From contig CAJNOP010000116.1 of the NCBI GenBank assembly GCA_905250075.1, positions 334,667 through 398,666 of the forward strand: a stretch of 64,000 nucleotides of DNA. The letters run 5' to 3'. How positions within the stretch are numbered: position 1 is the first letter of the stretch; the number at the start of each line of letters is the position of its first letter. The notes below the pieces were generated by a model, which was not told the DNA's origin, did no database searches, and saw nothing but the letters and a program-made list of their open reading frames with translations. This stretch comes from Rotaria sp. Silwood1 (Eukaryota > Rotifera > Eurotatoria > Philodinida > Philodinidae). A program made the position numbers and the translations under genes. This document shows, in pieces, positions 48,120-60,668 of the stretch.

Positions 48120-50090
48120 TGATTCTTCCAATGTATGACTTTACAAGAAGAAAATATTAAACTGACATTTGACTTGATTATGTGATGCTACACATATTTT
48201 TAATATAAAGAGTTCTTCAAATGATTTCAAATCTTCCACTATTTATCAATAGTAGAGTGGTCACTTTCCATTCCTAGACTTCATCCGTTGTTGCCTTTTC
48301 TATTCATTTTCTCATTCACGCTCAAAGTTTAAGCTTTTGTCGAACATTTATTTAATTCAATTCAAAATTGCATATATGAGCAAAGAAAATTGCTTCATGC
48401 ATTTTCGATTTTATTATGTTTTCAAAAGATTGTTTACTGTCATATAATCAATTAGGGCGCGTACATATCTTTTAGAGTTCAACAGTTTATAAGGTCCAGC
48501 ACGCATATCATATGGTAGTTCAGTTTGAATAGCATTTATTTTCGAAATATAATTACGTGTTATATAACCACCTTGAAAGAAAGTACCATTTCCTGGTTTT
48601 GGATGTGCCATCGATGGATAAGCAATGCCAAGTTCATTTTTTTCCATGATTGTACCGAATGATGTTTGTCCTCGAATGCATTCAGTTCGATTGGATAAAG
48701 AACAGATTTGTTCGATTGACGTAGTCGTACCGAGAGTCGTTTGGAGGTCATCTCTGTTGAGTAGATCGCTATCTAAGAGATAACCAACCATTGTAAAGCT
48801 AAAGAAATGAACACATTGATGGTTTCTGATTTAAGAACTCCTTATACAACTCACTTGCCCACTCCCTGTCCATGAACATCAATAAGAAGACCTTTACCAT
48901 ATTGTTGCTGTATTTGATTGATGGCATCCTCAAGACTCATGTGATAACTTTGATGAGCACTAATAGCCTCAGGATGGTTAAGTGTGGCCTCATTGATTTC
49001 TCGATTGAAGTCAACCTTTTTTCGATGCCATTTTCCAATGACAACGAATGGTTTTAGACCATACTTGCTGTTCAATTCTTCAGCGACGTTCTCCGCAAAT
49101 TCTCCACTAAGAGTATCTTGAACTGTCGTTGTTGCACAACGTCGACCATCGAGACATGCATCATTGTATATCCATGTGCATGATGACCCTGGACGACGAC
49201 AACCTCCTTGTGTTCGATCGGGAACGTCGGTCGGCATTAAACTACCACCATGAGGTGCCGAAAGAATGAGATTGAAGTTACCTCCTTGATGAAACTTGCA
49301 AGATGACCTATAACCATCCACATATTGTAAAGATTGTTGTTGTTGAGCGACATTGAAAGATAAGGAAGCAAACGCAAAATACGTGACATAAATTGCTGCT
49401 AGCATGGTTACCATTCGTAATCAATGAAAGCTGTCAATAGAAGCGTTTTTGTTTTGCCTTTTTTTGATTTCTAATATTGATTTTGTCAGTAATCTTTTGC
49501 AGTTTTGTGCTACGTGATGAGAAACATTCAATCGCTACCCATCGTAACTAAGCTTTATTAATACTTGAGAAGTTATTATTTTTATATGCAGAAGAAAAAA
49601 AAAACTAATTTTAGTTCTTATCATGGTAGTGAAGAAAAAAAAACCAGCAACAAACTCGCTATTTCACTGTGGGTAATGATATTTTAAGCTTTATAAAATT
49701 TGATATGACTATAATATCTTTTTCAGCATTTAAGTAATAATTGATTAGATAGTGAGAGAGACAGCTATTGTCATTCTCCTTTTTTCAATATAGGGTTTTG
49801 TGAAAATAGTCGACCAGAAGTCTATGTGGGATGTAATAAACTGTTCGTTGTACGAGTTTCTCAAACAGGTGATTTGGATATCTAAGGACTTTCGCATTAG
49901 CCCTATCAGGTAGGAAATGAAAAAACATATTCTGTATTCTTCCATCAGTTCGCTAACTGCTCGGTTTCTCAACAGTCCTTGTCGGTTATGAATAATGTTT
50001 ATTTCTCTATAGTCTGAGAACAAAAAGAGCTCTGACAACAAGATAAATAATAATTGGAAATAAGCAGAAAATTCCTTTAAATAAGAATGA
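48120..50090. repeat. duplicated block, copy B
   Basis: The second copy of the 43665-45515 block, in the same orientation. Flanking non-coding DNA is clearly recognisable but has many indels, so the duplication is not very recent. Confidence 0.8.
48414..49414 (-). CDS. secreted N-formylglutamate-amidohydrolase-like protein, copy B
   Basis: Two exons, 48855-49414 and 48414-48798, with the intron at the same place and phase as in copy A, giving 314 residues. If translation starts at the ATG at 49405 instead, which matches copy A, it is 311. It has a signal peptide and the same SAPHGG, KWHRKKVDFNREINEA and VDVHGQG regions. The last differs from copy A: the second His of HGHG is Gln here. The first His, the most likely metal ligand, is kept, so activity may be changed but is not clearly lost. 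The reading frame is intact, which argues for selection on both copies. Confidence 0.8.
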
Positions 50091-51002
50091 TCAATGTTTT
50101 TCACGAAGTCACAGAGTTGGCAAAGATGATTTTTCGCTTGAGTGTCAAAAAGAATGAAAAAATTATGATAAGAATCCTTTTACATAATATGTCGAAGTAC
50201 AGAAGCATTCTCATGGAATATGTGAGGATCAATCTTTTCAGAGAAACTACAGATCAAGACTATGAGCAGGTTGAGCTCAATTCGAGTTGAAGTTCAGCTT
50301 AAAATTTATATTTTCAAAACAAACTGAACGCAAAACTTCATATTTATAGTTTTCGATATGCTCTCTACTACTTTTATTCACACTTTCTCTTTTTCTTTTA
50401 AAGAATAGTCATGATGTTTTCATTCAAAATGAATGCTACTGTCCTATAGAATTACCAAACATTCTTTTTTTGACAGTATTGCTCTTGGAATATTTCAGGA
50501 GAAGCAATGTCGACTTTCACTCCGAAATTTCTCAATTCCTGATTCGGTTTCTAGAACTCTCTGGAAAAAAGTCAATATCGTGATGAGAATGCACAATCTT
50601 TCCAATCGACTTACTTAGACCTATAGAAAAGATGTTGTCTGCTCAATTTGCGGAGAAAACTGAATGGTCTTCGATTGAACTGGTTACACGGTGTGCATGA
50701 AAGAACATAAACAAGAAAACCAAGAGGACAGATAAATAGTAATGAACTGAATCGATTTTCTATGTTCTTTCTCATAAAATGTATTGTGTATATTTGAATA
50801 ATAATACCTTATATGTAATCAGTCGAATAAGGTCGTGTATTTCGAGTATTGGTGTTCATTCCTTGTACACATGGTATGCATTGAATACAAGTGATGTACA
50901 TATTCAAAAAGTGTAACAGCATTGTCAAAAACAAAAGAAGAAAATACAAGTAGAGTTTGATGTAATTTCCATGACTCATTCTCAGTTAAAAAAGTCGACA
51001 AC
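50091..51002. other. non-coding
   Basis: No gene supported. Short open frames at 50087-50290 and 50433-50618 have no recognisable content. Confidence 0.4.
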
Positions 51003-51075
51003 TGGAGAAGTTGGGTATCGATCCCAATACCTCTCGCATGCTAAGCGAGCGCTCTACCATCTGAGCTACATCCCC
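51003..51075 (-). tRNA. tRNA-Ala (AGC)
   Basis: The 73-nt minus-strand cloverleaf starts GGGGATGTAGCTCAGATGG and has the anticodon loop TTAGCAT between CTCGC and GCGAG, so the anticodon is AGC. No intron and no encoded CCA. A- and B-boxes are present. Compared with the standard animal tRNA-Ala, the T-stem has paired changes (TTGGG with CCCAA) that keep pairing. The acceptor stem has one T-T mismatch near its inner end plus a G-T pair. Confidence 0.95.
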
Positions 51076-52656
51076 ATGTTGAGACCCTGACGGTCACTGG
51101 AACTTATGAATATCGATAGAATTACCAACAAAACTTATTGTCGACAAGTGGTAGCAAAACGGCTAGAAGACCTTCATGTAAGCAATGCAAGCAATAAAAA
51201 CCGAAACCTATATCATGAAAATGATCCGATAGAAATGATCATATTTATTTTAATCAAGTTCTACATTCAGAATGGACTCAAATAAAAAAAAATCATAGTT
51301 ATTTCTATCAGAAAACAACTTTTGCAGAATTATATTTCTACTTGGTTGCCTATTAAACTAGTCACGTGTCGATCGTCATCATCTAAAACGAATTTTTTTA
51401 AAATTTTCTACGTACTCTGGTTTCACTGTTCTACTATTTAGACCAAGTTTTTTCGAGAAAAAAAATATTATTCTCAGCATTTTGTGGTAGAGGATTAATT
51501 TTACCTTAAGCCTGCACGAAATTAATCTTTCAACAATTTATTTATGGTGTATTAAGAAGGAAACAAAGAAAAAAAATTAGTCCTTGTTCTTGATAAGACA
51601 CATGATTCATGTTGAATAGTAATATTGACCACATCTGGTTTTGTTTCATAAATGATATCGTTTCTTCACTTGATCATACTCTTATTGTTTTTCAGTTACA
51701 TGTTAAGAAGTGTGTTTGAATTGAGACGAAAATAAACATCATACTATGTAGAACTTGATTTGTACAAGAAAAAAGGCAGAGCATGATATTTTGAATCCAA
51801 GATTAATTATTAGAAGGTCTATAGTATATACTTTCTCATTGCAAGCAAGCAAGTCTTTCATATATTAACATGTGATTGTTTTCGCTCATATTCCTGCTCA
51901 CAATGAAGATTTTTAATTCAATCGCTTCAGCAATGCATACTTCATAGCTGTACAGTCGCTTGATCATTACAGAAAATACAAAAGGAAATCCTGAATAAGA
52001 ATTATGTATGTCCAGATCTTTGTTCTTCGAATTTCTTCTTGATCAATGTCGATGCATAGTTTTGATGTTATTCTTCGAAATGATGAACTCTAAGCGAATT
52101 TTCTCAATTGTCTATATTTTACGAACTCGTTATTTAGGTACCATACTTTCAACGTTCTAATATTGGCCATTGGATAGACAACGTCAATCGTGTTAATTTG
52201 ATTGTTAACGACGAGTTGAGTTAATGAATGGCATTATCTATGACATGTAAAGGTAACTCTTGAGCAGATAATGCTAGTCAGTCATTGAAGCTTTAAGGAT
52301 TAGAGACGAAGCGTTCGATAAATGAGTACTTGCAGTGCTGATAGGTCTGTATAAGAATTATTCGAAGAAAAATATTTAAATAAAGATAAAGAATTCGATT
52401 GTCAGCTAGCGTCTGCATATATTTCTTCTAATTTTCCCTTGAGTTAAAAAATTACTGGACGAAAGTATTGTCTCATCTTTGTCCAACATATTTTCATTAA
52501 TAGCTTGTTGAGTCTCGAGATATGTTAATATCTATTGAGTATCCAATGATAGGAAAGAATAGAGATTTCTTCAAAAGAAAAAAAAAAGTATAGAACTATT
52601 GGAAATAAAAGTGTTTCTTTTTTGTGCTTTGAAATAGAGAAAAGAGTCAGAAAATT
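51076..52656. other. non-coding
   Basis: AT-rich intergenic DNA between tRNA-Ala and the 3' end of the sirtuin gene; nothing further recognised. Confidence 0.4.
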
Positions 52657-52815
52657 TTGAATATATTGCCCATTTTTGTGTTTTTCCTAATGATTATGTC
52701 TTTAACGAAGAAATTAGAAACATGGATCAATCTATCAATATGGCAAGAATATCCTATTACTTTCAATACTGAAATGTCAATTAACTATGAAGATGATGTT
52801 ATATATGGTAAATAT
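52657..52815 (+). CDS. possible first exon of a small secreted peptide
   Basis: The frame begins with a TTG codon at 52657 and has a hydrophobic stretch (PIFVFFLMIMSL) like a signal peptide, then ~35 polar residues. A possible donor GGTAAATA lies near 52807. No ATG sits before the hydrophobic part in this frame, no partner exon was identified, and the gene would converge tail to tail with the sirtuin. This may be chance. Confidence 0.15.
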
Positions 52816-52973
52816 AATTCATTAATTTCAATCAATTCATGATTTGTATTTAAAAGAAAAAACAAAGTAATTTTTTTATGAATCTCTTGGATAACTTTTC
52901 AAAGTTGTTTTAACCATTGATTCGGCTTGATTCTCAGTATTTTTCTTCGTTTCGGTTTTTGACGAAGTCTCAG

Positions 52974-55064
52974 CTATTTCTTTTTTGTTGAAGCCGCAGT
53001 AGTTGTTTTCGTCGAAGTCGGAAACTTCTTTGAAGATGCAGCAGCTGCTGCCTTCGTGGATGAAGTGTTTCTTGTAGTGATGTTAGCTGACTTTGTTGAT
53101 GAAATACTTCTTCTCGTAGTCTCATTAGACGGTTTCAAAGATGAAGAAGTTGCTTTAGTCGAAGTAGCAGTCGTGTTTAATTGTGTTGAACTTGCTGTTG
53201 AACTAGCAACAGTCTTCGTAGAAGATGCAGTTTCTGTTAGATTCAATTTCCTCTCTTTTTGGAGTAATGTTGTGAAATCACGCTAGAAAATTTAAATGAT
53301 ATGATCATAGGATATATTATTTAAAAAGAAAACATCTCTTACTTCCCAACCAAGTAACTTCGCCAGTTCAGTCACACCTTCATCGCAAGTACTTTTATGA
53401 AAGACATCGCGATGGTTTTTTGGTGAATCAAACATCAATGTACTTCCAAACTAAATAAATGAATAAGAAGAATTATATATTATATTTTTAGTTTTAGCTT
53501 TCAGCGATAACAGGAATTCATCACTCACCGGATTCCAAAATGAAACCGTATTACCAACTGGCTCCATATTAATCAATAATCGAGGACAATTTTTATCCAC
53601 ACTAGGAACGAACAATATTATTGGTTAATATTCAACAATAGCAAAAGATTTGAACATCATACTATGAAATAAGATTATTGAATGGTGCTACTGCTAGTGA
53701 TGTACCAATAATAATGAGAAAATCACATTTGGAAAAGTCCTGTTTATTAAACGAGTCGTTTAAATCAAGAAAATTAATTTCAAATTTTCATTTACACTTT
53801 TAACACATTCAGCAAATCGTTCAGGTAGACTTTCACCGAAAAAAACAATATCTAAGTTGAATCGATTATTTGCGAGAGAACAAATATTCTTGTTAAGAAA
53901 AATTACCAGGTTTAATAATTCCCTTACACGCATTGCAATATGGAATTTCATCTTTGAAAATAATCTCTAAACAAAAAATAGACGATGGTTTTGTCGAAAT
54001 ACTCGAAGATAATTGAGAAAAAAGTTCTCTGTCGAAATTCATCACTGTTTCGATAATTGATCTCTCGAAAAACTTCTTCTTCGATTAAGAATTTCAGCTA
54101 TTTTCAAAGAATTCTCGGCATATGATCTTCAGAGATTATCAACAGACCTTTAACATGTTCCAATGAGTATTCCGCCTGACAATCCAAGCAGTGCGCAGTA
54201 AAAAATGTCCCATGAGCTTCGACAATCTTCTCCGCTGGTATACCAGCAATTCGTTCCAAAGAATCAATATTCTAGAAAATCAATCAAGTTTCTGATTAGT
54301 CATTCAGTTTTTTTTTTTTTGAAAAGAAAAGAAGCTAATTCTAGACAAACCTGTGTAAATGTGCGTAGTAATTTGCCTTTCTCGTTCAATAGTCGAATGA
54401 AGTAATGAGTCGGTGTCGGCTAAATGATAGAGTCAATGAGAAGTTTTCTTTGCTTTTTCGACTTACGATAAACTTTTGCGGATAGAGCTCTTTAGCCAAC
54501 AAGAAAAAAGGTTTTGGATTCTCCTACAAGAAAGAAAAAAAATCATGATTGCAACAATAGAAAACCGAGAAAATTTCATTCAAATCTACATACGCGGAAA
54601 TAACCCAATTCGAAGATTGCTTCCGGAAATGGTAAATTGTATTTTTCTAATTGTGAATACAGTCCAGTGTCGGGTGACCGAAAATCAGGTATCCCAGCGC
54701 TTGTTGATATACCGGCACCAGACATGACAATAATATTCGAACACTTAGCCATGTGTTCAGCAGCACTATTCAAATCAAATGATTTAAATATAGGTGGCTC
54801 TTCTTGCTGCTCTGTTGATGATAGATCTTCAAATAAGCCCGGTAAACGTTCCAATACTAGAAAAGCATAACGATTAAATACGTGTCATAGTTCAATTTAT
54901 CTGACAAACTTTGTCGAACTTTTTCTAGTTGAGCAGCCACATCATTATCGTCTGCTGTCGTCGTAGTTGGTTCATCTTGTTCGACTGTCTTCGGTTCTAG
55001 AAGATGATCATGAAAATTTTTCGAATGAATTCAAATTATTTATCGATAACTCACCAGTCGCCAT
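52974..55064 (-). CDS. SIRT2-like NAD+-dependent deacylase (sirtuin)
   Basis: Twelve exons on the minus strand: 55055-55064, 54910-54996, 54594-54856, 54467-54523, 54351-54419, 54148-54271, 53907-53966, 53796-53851, 53663-53739, 53529-53601, 53343-53450 and 52974-53282. All are GT-AG with agreeing phases, for 430 residues. The sirtuin core has GAGIS (79-83) followed by AGIPDFRSP, the NAD site NID (163-165), the catalytic His in EAHG (182), and the zinc Cys at 190, 193, 214 and 217. GTSLAVAPF and PRLLINMEP follow. The order and wording match class I SIRT2. Sirtuins remove acetyl or longer acyl groups from lysines, using NAD+ and releasing nicotinamide; SIRT2 acts on tubulin, histones and other proteins. 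The final ~88 residues are a Thr/Ser/Ala/Lys-rich tail, probably disordered. The first exon has only 10 coding bases. Confidence 0.93.
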
Positions 55065-56044
55065 CGAATTCTTATTCACAGTAAAAATAGATCTAAAAAA
55101 TAATCATCTAATTTTTCTTGCTATGACACAAAGTTAAATGATTAATAATTTATAGTACGCAAATTAAAAGACGATGCACAAAAAAAGCTTTCGTTCAATA
55201 AGACTCTGATTACCAAGTGAAAATATGAGAAATGATATTAGAGTACCGTTTTTCAAATGTCAATTGATAGAGGTCAGCACTTACATGCTTAAAATAAATA
55301 ATTAACTTTTAGATTATCTTCAGTTTTCTCGCAAAAAAAAAAAATAAATCAATCAGAAGAATGAAGTTTTTTTCACTTTATTCACACGTAGATATATGAA
55401 ATATTGCGAGTAAAGAATTAAAAGTATTGATTATGTAAGTTCGTCTGTATTCAAGTTTACTTCCATCAAGTATTAATTTCAACAGCAGTTACAATTGATA
55501 AATTAAAAGAAAAGTCTATGTTGTATGTTACGAAAAACAATCATACTCGTAAAGTACAAAACTAGTGTATCGGTCATGATTGCGTCAAGAATCACTGTAG
55601 AAAAGACTTGAGTTTTATTTAAATTTCAGTCACGTCATCTGAAATGACGATGGTGAAATATGTAACATAATGCGACGAAAGGAAAACAGAGAAAAAACAA
55701 TACATGATTCACTAACAGTAGTATGTAACAAAATCATTTCATTTGATTCTATTGCAAGCCTGTGATTGGAGGCTGATGACCTCCAAAAAAGAAAGCAGAC
55801 ATTTGTAATTTTGTTAATTTTTTGATTTTATCTAAATCTTAGGTTTTTCCCGTCAAAATACTTCTGCAACTGAGAATTCATGATTTTTATTCACTTTATA
55901 TGACGCAAAGTGACTTTCTATGAATAAGGTAAATGGTATGTCACTGTCAGACGAAATAGATTCAATTTGAGTAATGGATACAGTGTTCTCGAACTTGTTA
56001 TACTAGTGGTTGAAAATATGGCTACCAGATGAAATGAATCCTGA
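55065..56044. other. non-coding, upstream of the sirtuin gene
   Basis: Should contain the sirtuin promoter, but no TATA or other clear element stands out. Confidence 0.3.
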
Positions 56045-57112
56045 TCGCAGGCACCAACTTGATCTCGATTGGTTGATGTTTGCTGGAGTTATTAGCTCAA
56101 CAGTATCATCACCTCGTAAAGACTGTATCTCAACATGGTTTTGATATTCAATTTCGCGCGACCCCTCATTCAAAATTCTAACATTGAAGCAATCTGCGAC
56201 GAAAATTTTGTAAAAAAATTACTTAAATGTCTAGCAAGCAGTTAGTCCTAGTTTTAAATCTTGTGTTAATAACTCGACTTAGCCTATGTCGAGTCACTTG
56301 AAACTTTCCATTATGATTTCTTATGAGTCTAGGGATTGTCAGTAAATGAGATCTCGATATTGTGGGGTGGACTTTTGATTTAGTAAATTAGGCATAGGGA
56401 ACTATATTTAGCATTTGAGAAAACGAAAATAAATTGTTATATCGTGAAAGGACAAGTGAAAATTTCTTGACATAGAATTTTTGCTTAATCGCGTTAGATT
56501 TATTCTAGCAGCTGTCAGCACTATTTGTGAGTTTAAGCTATCGTATACGAGTCTTTTGAGCTTTTGTATTTAGGAAACATCTTTTTAAGGTTCGAACAGT
56601 TGAGCCGTAGTATTTATGTGGCGAACACTTTAACGCGAAAATTCGATGTCAGAAAATTTTCACTTGTCGTTTTACGATGTTACAATACGTTTACGTTTTC
56701 TCAAACTCTAAAGACAGATTCCTATGTATAATTGAATGAATCAAAAATCCATCTCATAATGTCGAGATCTCATTGATGGGGAGTCCTTATGCTCATGATT
56801 CATCATAATTGAATCTTTCAAGTGAATTGACATAGTGCACTCAAGTTATTAACACAAGACTTAAGACTAGGACTAACTGCTTGCTAAACATTTTCATTAG
56901 GAAGATCACAATTCGATTAATTTTAAGTAATTTTTGACAAAATTTTCGTCGCAGATTGCTTCGATGTTAGGATTTTGAATGAGAAGTCACATGAAATTGA
57001 GCATTGAAATCATGATAAAATACAATCTTTACGAGATGATGATACTATTGAACTAATGACGCCAATAAACAACAACCAATCAAGATTAGGTTGGTACATT
57101 GATAGGCGCATT
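56045..57112. mobile_element. ~1.07-kb palindromic foldback element
   Basis: The arms (about 56045-56530 and 56625-57112) are imperfect reverse complements over more than 450 bp. Landmarks are AGCAATCTGCGACGAAAATT near 56190 with its complement near 56945, and AGCAAGCAGTTAGTCCTAG near 56230 with its complement near 56868. The arms differ by many substitutions and small indels, so the element is old. No transposase and no clear target duplication were seen. Confidence 0.75.
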
Positions 57113-58250
57113 TTTGGATACTAGGGTACTATTCGAGCTGCCGCTTACTCGATGGAAGGTAAGTGCTCAAGTTCTTGCTAGCAGTGTCGTACTTTTGTAT
57201 ACTTGACGATTTTCATTTGAGTTAAAGAAATTTTGCTTTTATACTATTGTAGTTTTGACACAGACTCAACTACAACGAAGAAATGCAATATTTATATTTT
57301 GAGAAAGAAAAGAAACTTCAAAGCGTTGTTAGCTCTTCCTTCTGTCAAAGGTTTGCTTTCATACAAAGTGTGCAAGTCAGTTCATATTATTTGTACATAT
57401 AGTTTGTACTCAATCTGGTTTTCTAAATACTCATCTATTCAGTTTTAGTCATGAACAATATTGTTTTTTTTTATCTACACGAACGCTATTTTGTTACAAA
57501 TTGGGTAAAAGATGTTTTCTGTCACCTGAACATGCTAGATGTTTTAACTCTACAAAACAAAGCCGTTTTCACAGACTTGATTTGAAAAATTATTCTTTCA
57601 CCTTTGCACAATTTTTGAAAAATGTTGCAGCCAATTTGGCTCAGTCATTAGAGAATTCTTCTGTGGGTTAGAATCGTATGAAACGTATCTTCTTTGGGCC
57701 TTTCAAATTAGTGGTTATTCGTTCTTCGATGCCGCTTCAGAGCGTTAATCGTGATCAGTCACTCACCTGCTTAAGTTTACTTTCTGAAAAGATCATTGTT
57801 TTTTTTCTACAATCTATCTGATTCAAATTTTGATTATTGGAATAAATTCTTTGATTTATAATAGAACTACATAGATTCAAACTTATTTTATTTTTTCCAT
57901 GTAAACTCTTCTTTCACCCGAGGGAGAATCATTAATTCTCGTAAAAACCTTTTCTCTGGTGAAAAAAAAGTCAACTCAAAAGTTCGAAACATCGCTTACA
58001 GATTTGTTCTTCTCGACCTTGACTATCTTCTGTCAAACGTTATAAAATAAGCCTAACATGTAAACACGTGGTTGTATATGTGCAAGCATACATATAAACA
58101 AACAATTTGATTTGATTGCGTATGATTCTTTCTTCAGTCGAGAGAATACACTCGTCTCTTGCTACGTCACCTTCAACGCATCGTAGAGCGTGAGTAATTC
58201 GAAATTTACTTTCTTTTATTTCCGTGCAATAACCAGATTTTTTTCTTCAC
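57113..58250. other. non-coding
   Basis: No gene supported. The frame at 57233-57448 has no domain features. Confidence 0.35.
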
Positions 58251-58309
58251 TAAGAAGGTTTGTGTGCGCTTTATAAGCTTGACGCAGTTTTTGTGGGAGC
58301 AGTACACAT

Positions 58310-58366
58310 TGGTTGTATATATAGAGAGGCTGAAAATTTGTTTTGTTCTTCATTCCGACAGAACGG
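58310..58366 (+). promoter_or_regulatory. possible TATA promoter and untranslated first exon
   Basis: TTGTATATATAGAGAGG at about 58313-58330 looks like a TATA box. About 40 bp downstream CCGACAGAACG is followed by a strong donor, GTAAGC. No coding exon could be attached, so this is weak. Confidence 0.18.
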
Positions 58367-59462
58367 TAAGCATTATTTTATATTCATTTTTTTACTTGAT
58401 TGTGTACATGTTTTTCTTGTGAATTGTTTGAGAAGCGCAGTCAGTAGTACAGGCTGAATTTCACAAGCATGTCATGTTTACTCGGCAGAAGAAAAAAAAG
58501 TATTTCTGATGAGAATGAGTTGTAGCTCGCTCTCGAATAGTTTTCTATAAGTTGCAGGTCCAAATCGGAATGTGCGTTATGGAAACAAATCAGCTCACGC
58601 AGTACTATCACATTTGGAGCATTATCTGAACGCTTTAATGCCGAACTATGCTTCAAACGAGGATTGTTTTTCGCTTTTTTTTGTAGCCTATCACATACTA
58701 CCAAAATTCTAGCCTGGTTAGTATGTTTTCATAATTTCAAAGATGCGCTCTAATGCCATCAGAAAGATGCTTTTCTTTTAAAATTTGAATGTTGATGATC
58801 GAAGAAAAGCTAGCTCACATATTTATTATCTTACTTATTTCCCAAACTAAAATGCCTCAATTCGAATATGAAGAGCAACAATCTTTACCATTTTACAGAT
58901 TCGCATGACACCATATGTCAGCAAATATCACTTCAACTATCGACAAAAAAAGTCGGATATATTTTGAAACTTTTCTAGCAGTATTTTAGCTCTTGGCTAA
59001 AGTATTCATGAAGAAATTGATAGAAACAGATGGCTTAGTGTCGCTCATTTCCTCTATGATGAAAGAATTATTCAAAGTTAAGACAAAAAAAGCTGTCTTT
59101 TTGCTTTTGAGATTCCTAAAAGTTTTAGGTATTTCGGAAGCTTTTGAAAATCAGTGGAGGTCGAACATCCAGCTTGTTCCTCCCAGTCGAATGCTATGTT
59201 TTTCTAACCAATCGAGTGAAGACTCCATTGAACTTTTGCTATAGTTTTAACTACATTTTGGCTATGCAAGTTCTTGACTTTTGAAGATTATATCAAGCCC
59301 AACAGATATCATTAGGCTATAAGCTCAAAATTGTGCCTAGAGTTCATGAGAACGCAAATAATTAAAGATGCAACATTTAGTTATAACGCGAAATAAAAAA
59401 AGATCTGGTCAGAAGCAGAAGATGCTAAAAGGATGATCATGTCCTCTAATATTTCATTGCTT

Positions 59463-59530
59463 TCAGTGGCGTGGCGAATGGAGGAGCAAATGGGCTATTG
59501 CCCATTTCATTTAAAGACTTGCCCATTATA
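59463..59530. mobile_element. possible solo hAT-like terminus
   Basis: CAGTGGCGTGGCGAATGGAG followed by GGGCTATTGCCCA resembles a common DNA-transposon end (CAGTGGCGTAGC...). No matching right end was found nearby, so it may be a fragment. Confidence 0.3.
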
Positions 59531-59962
59531 ATTTTTATTAGTAAGTTTTTGCCGATTGAAATTTTACTTTTTTTAGAATTATTTATTTATTTTTGGAACC
59601 GATAGTGTTTCTATTTTTTTCTTCTGTCTGGATCACGCACATACTTTTTTCTTATTCTTTCTGTAAACAATTAAGAAAGGAAGAAGGAAAGAATTACTTC
59701 TAGTATTTTAACCAAAATTGCTGCATGAAAAACTCAAAAATCAGAAGTTCTAGTTTTTAAAACTGGATAAAAATCAAAACTTATTCTTCGAAATCGGAAA
59801 CTAATCACAAAGAGTAAAATTTTGCAAACCAACTGCTATCATGTTGATATAATTGCACAAAATACTTCACTTTGTTGTTTATCGACTGATATTTTACTTC
59901 CAAAAATATTTCATAGTAAAGAAAGACAACACAAAAATAATAGAGTTTAGAGTGAAAGATAG

Positions 59963-60545
59963 TGCACTGTAAGCTAAGGAGATGGGTCATAGTAAAATCA
60001 AATGAATGTTATTAATGTCAAACCAATTAATTAAAAATATGAGCTGCCAATAGCGTACGTATACCGAAATGTTTTAATTTCAAGATACATACAGTGTGTT
60101 ATATGTTAACACTACGAAATTTCATCAACGGTTAGTTTTCTTTTTTCGTCATAGTTGGATGGAACACGATCATTTACATAAGAAAAAAAACTATCACGCA
60201 TATTAAAAGACAAATTCAACGAAGTCTTGAACAACATTTTTTTAATTATAAGGGTAATAAACAAAAGAATTCTAATTGCTGTCAAATTTATTTCGAATAT
60301 GTGTGATATTGTTTCTCCTTATGTGAGTAGACGAGTTCCATCCAACCATGACGAGAAAAGAAAACTAACCGTTGATGAAATTTTGTAGTGTGAGCACATA
60401 ACACATTGTAAATATCGTGAAATTAAAACATTTCGGTATACGTACACTATTGGCAGCTCATGTTTTAAACTAATTGGTCTGTAAGTGCGAGCATTTATTT
60501 GATTTGATTATGACCAATCTCCTTAGTTTGCAGTTATATGGTCTT
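59963..60545. mobile_element. ~580-bp palindromic MITE
   Basis: The arms (about 59963-60195 and 60305-60545) are reverse complements with modest divergence. Landmarks are TAAGGAGATGGGTCATAGT / ATTATGACCAATCTCCTTA, GAGCTGCCAATAG / CTATTGGCAGCTC and TTGGATGGAAC / GTTCCATCCAA. The centre (~110 bp) is AT-rich and non-coding. The target duplication is unclear. Confidence 0.75.
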
Positions 60546-60645
60546 CAATTGTTAGTTAATAGAAAAAAGCTAGCAATAAGATACGTAATGTCAGACTCTT
60601 TTACGAAGTCCAAAACTGTGTTTACGAAAAATATGCTCTAACAAA

Positions 60646-60668
60646 TCATATATATATATATATATATA
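60646..60668. repeat. (TA)n microsatellite
   Basis: A run of about ten TA dinucleotides. Confidence 0.85.

Noticed and set aside
53056..53286. Plus-strand Val/Glu-rich open frame
   Set aside because: Antisense of the low-complexity sirtuin tail.
58441..58704. Minus-strand 87-codon open frame
   Set aside because: No domain, no splice partners, unremarkable composition.
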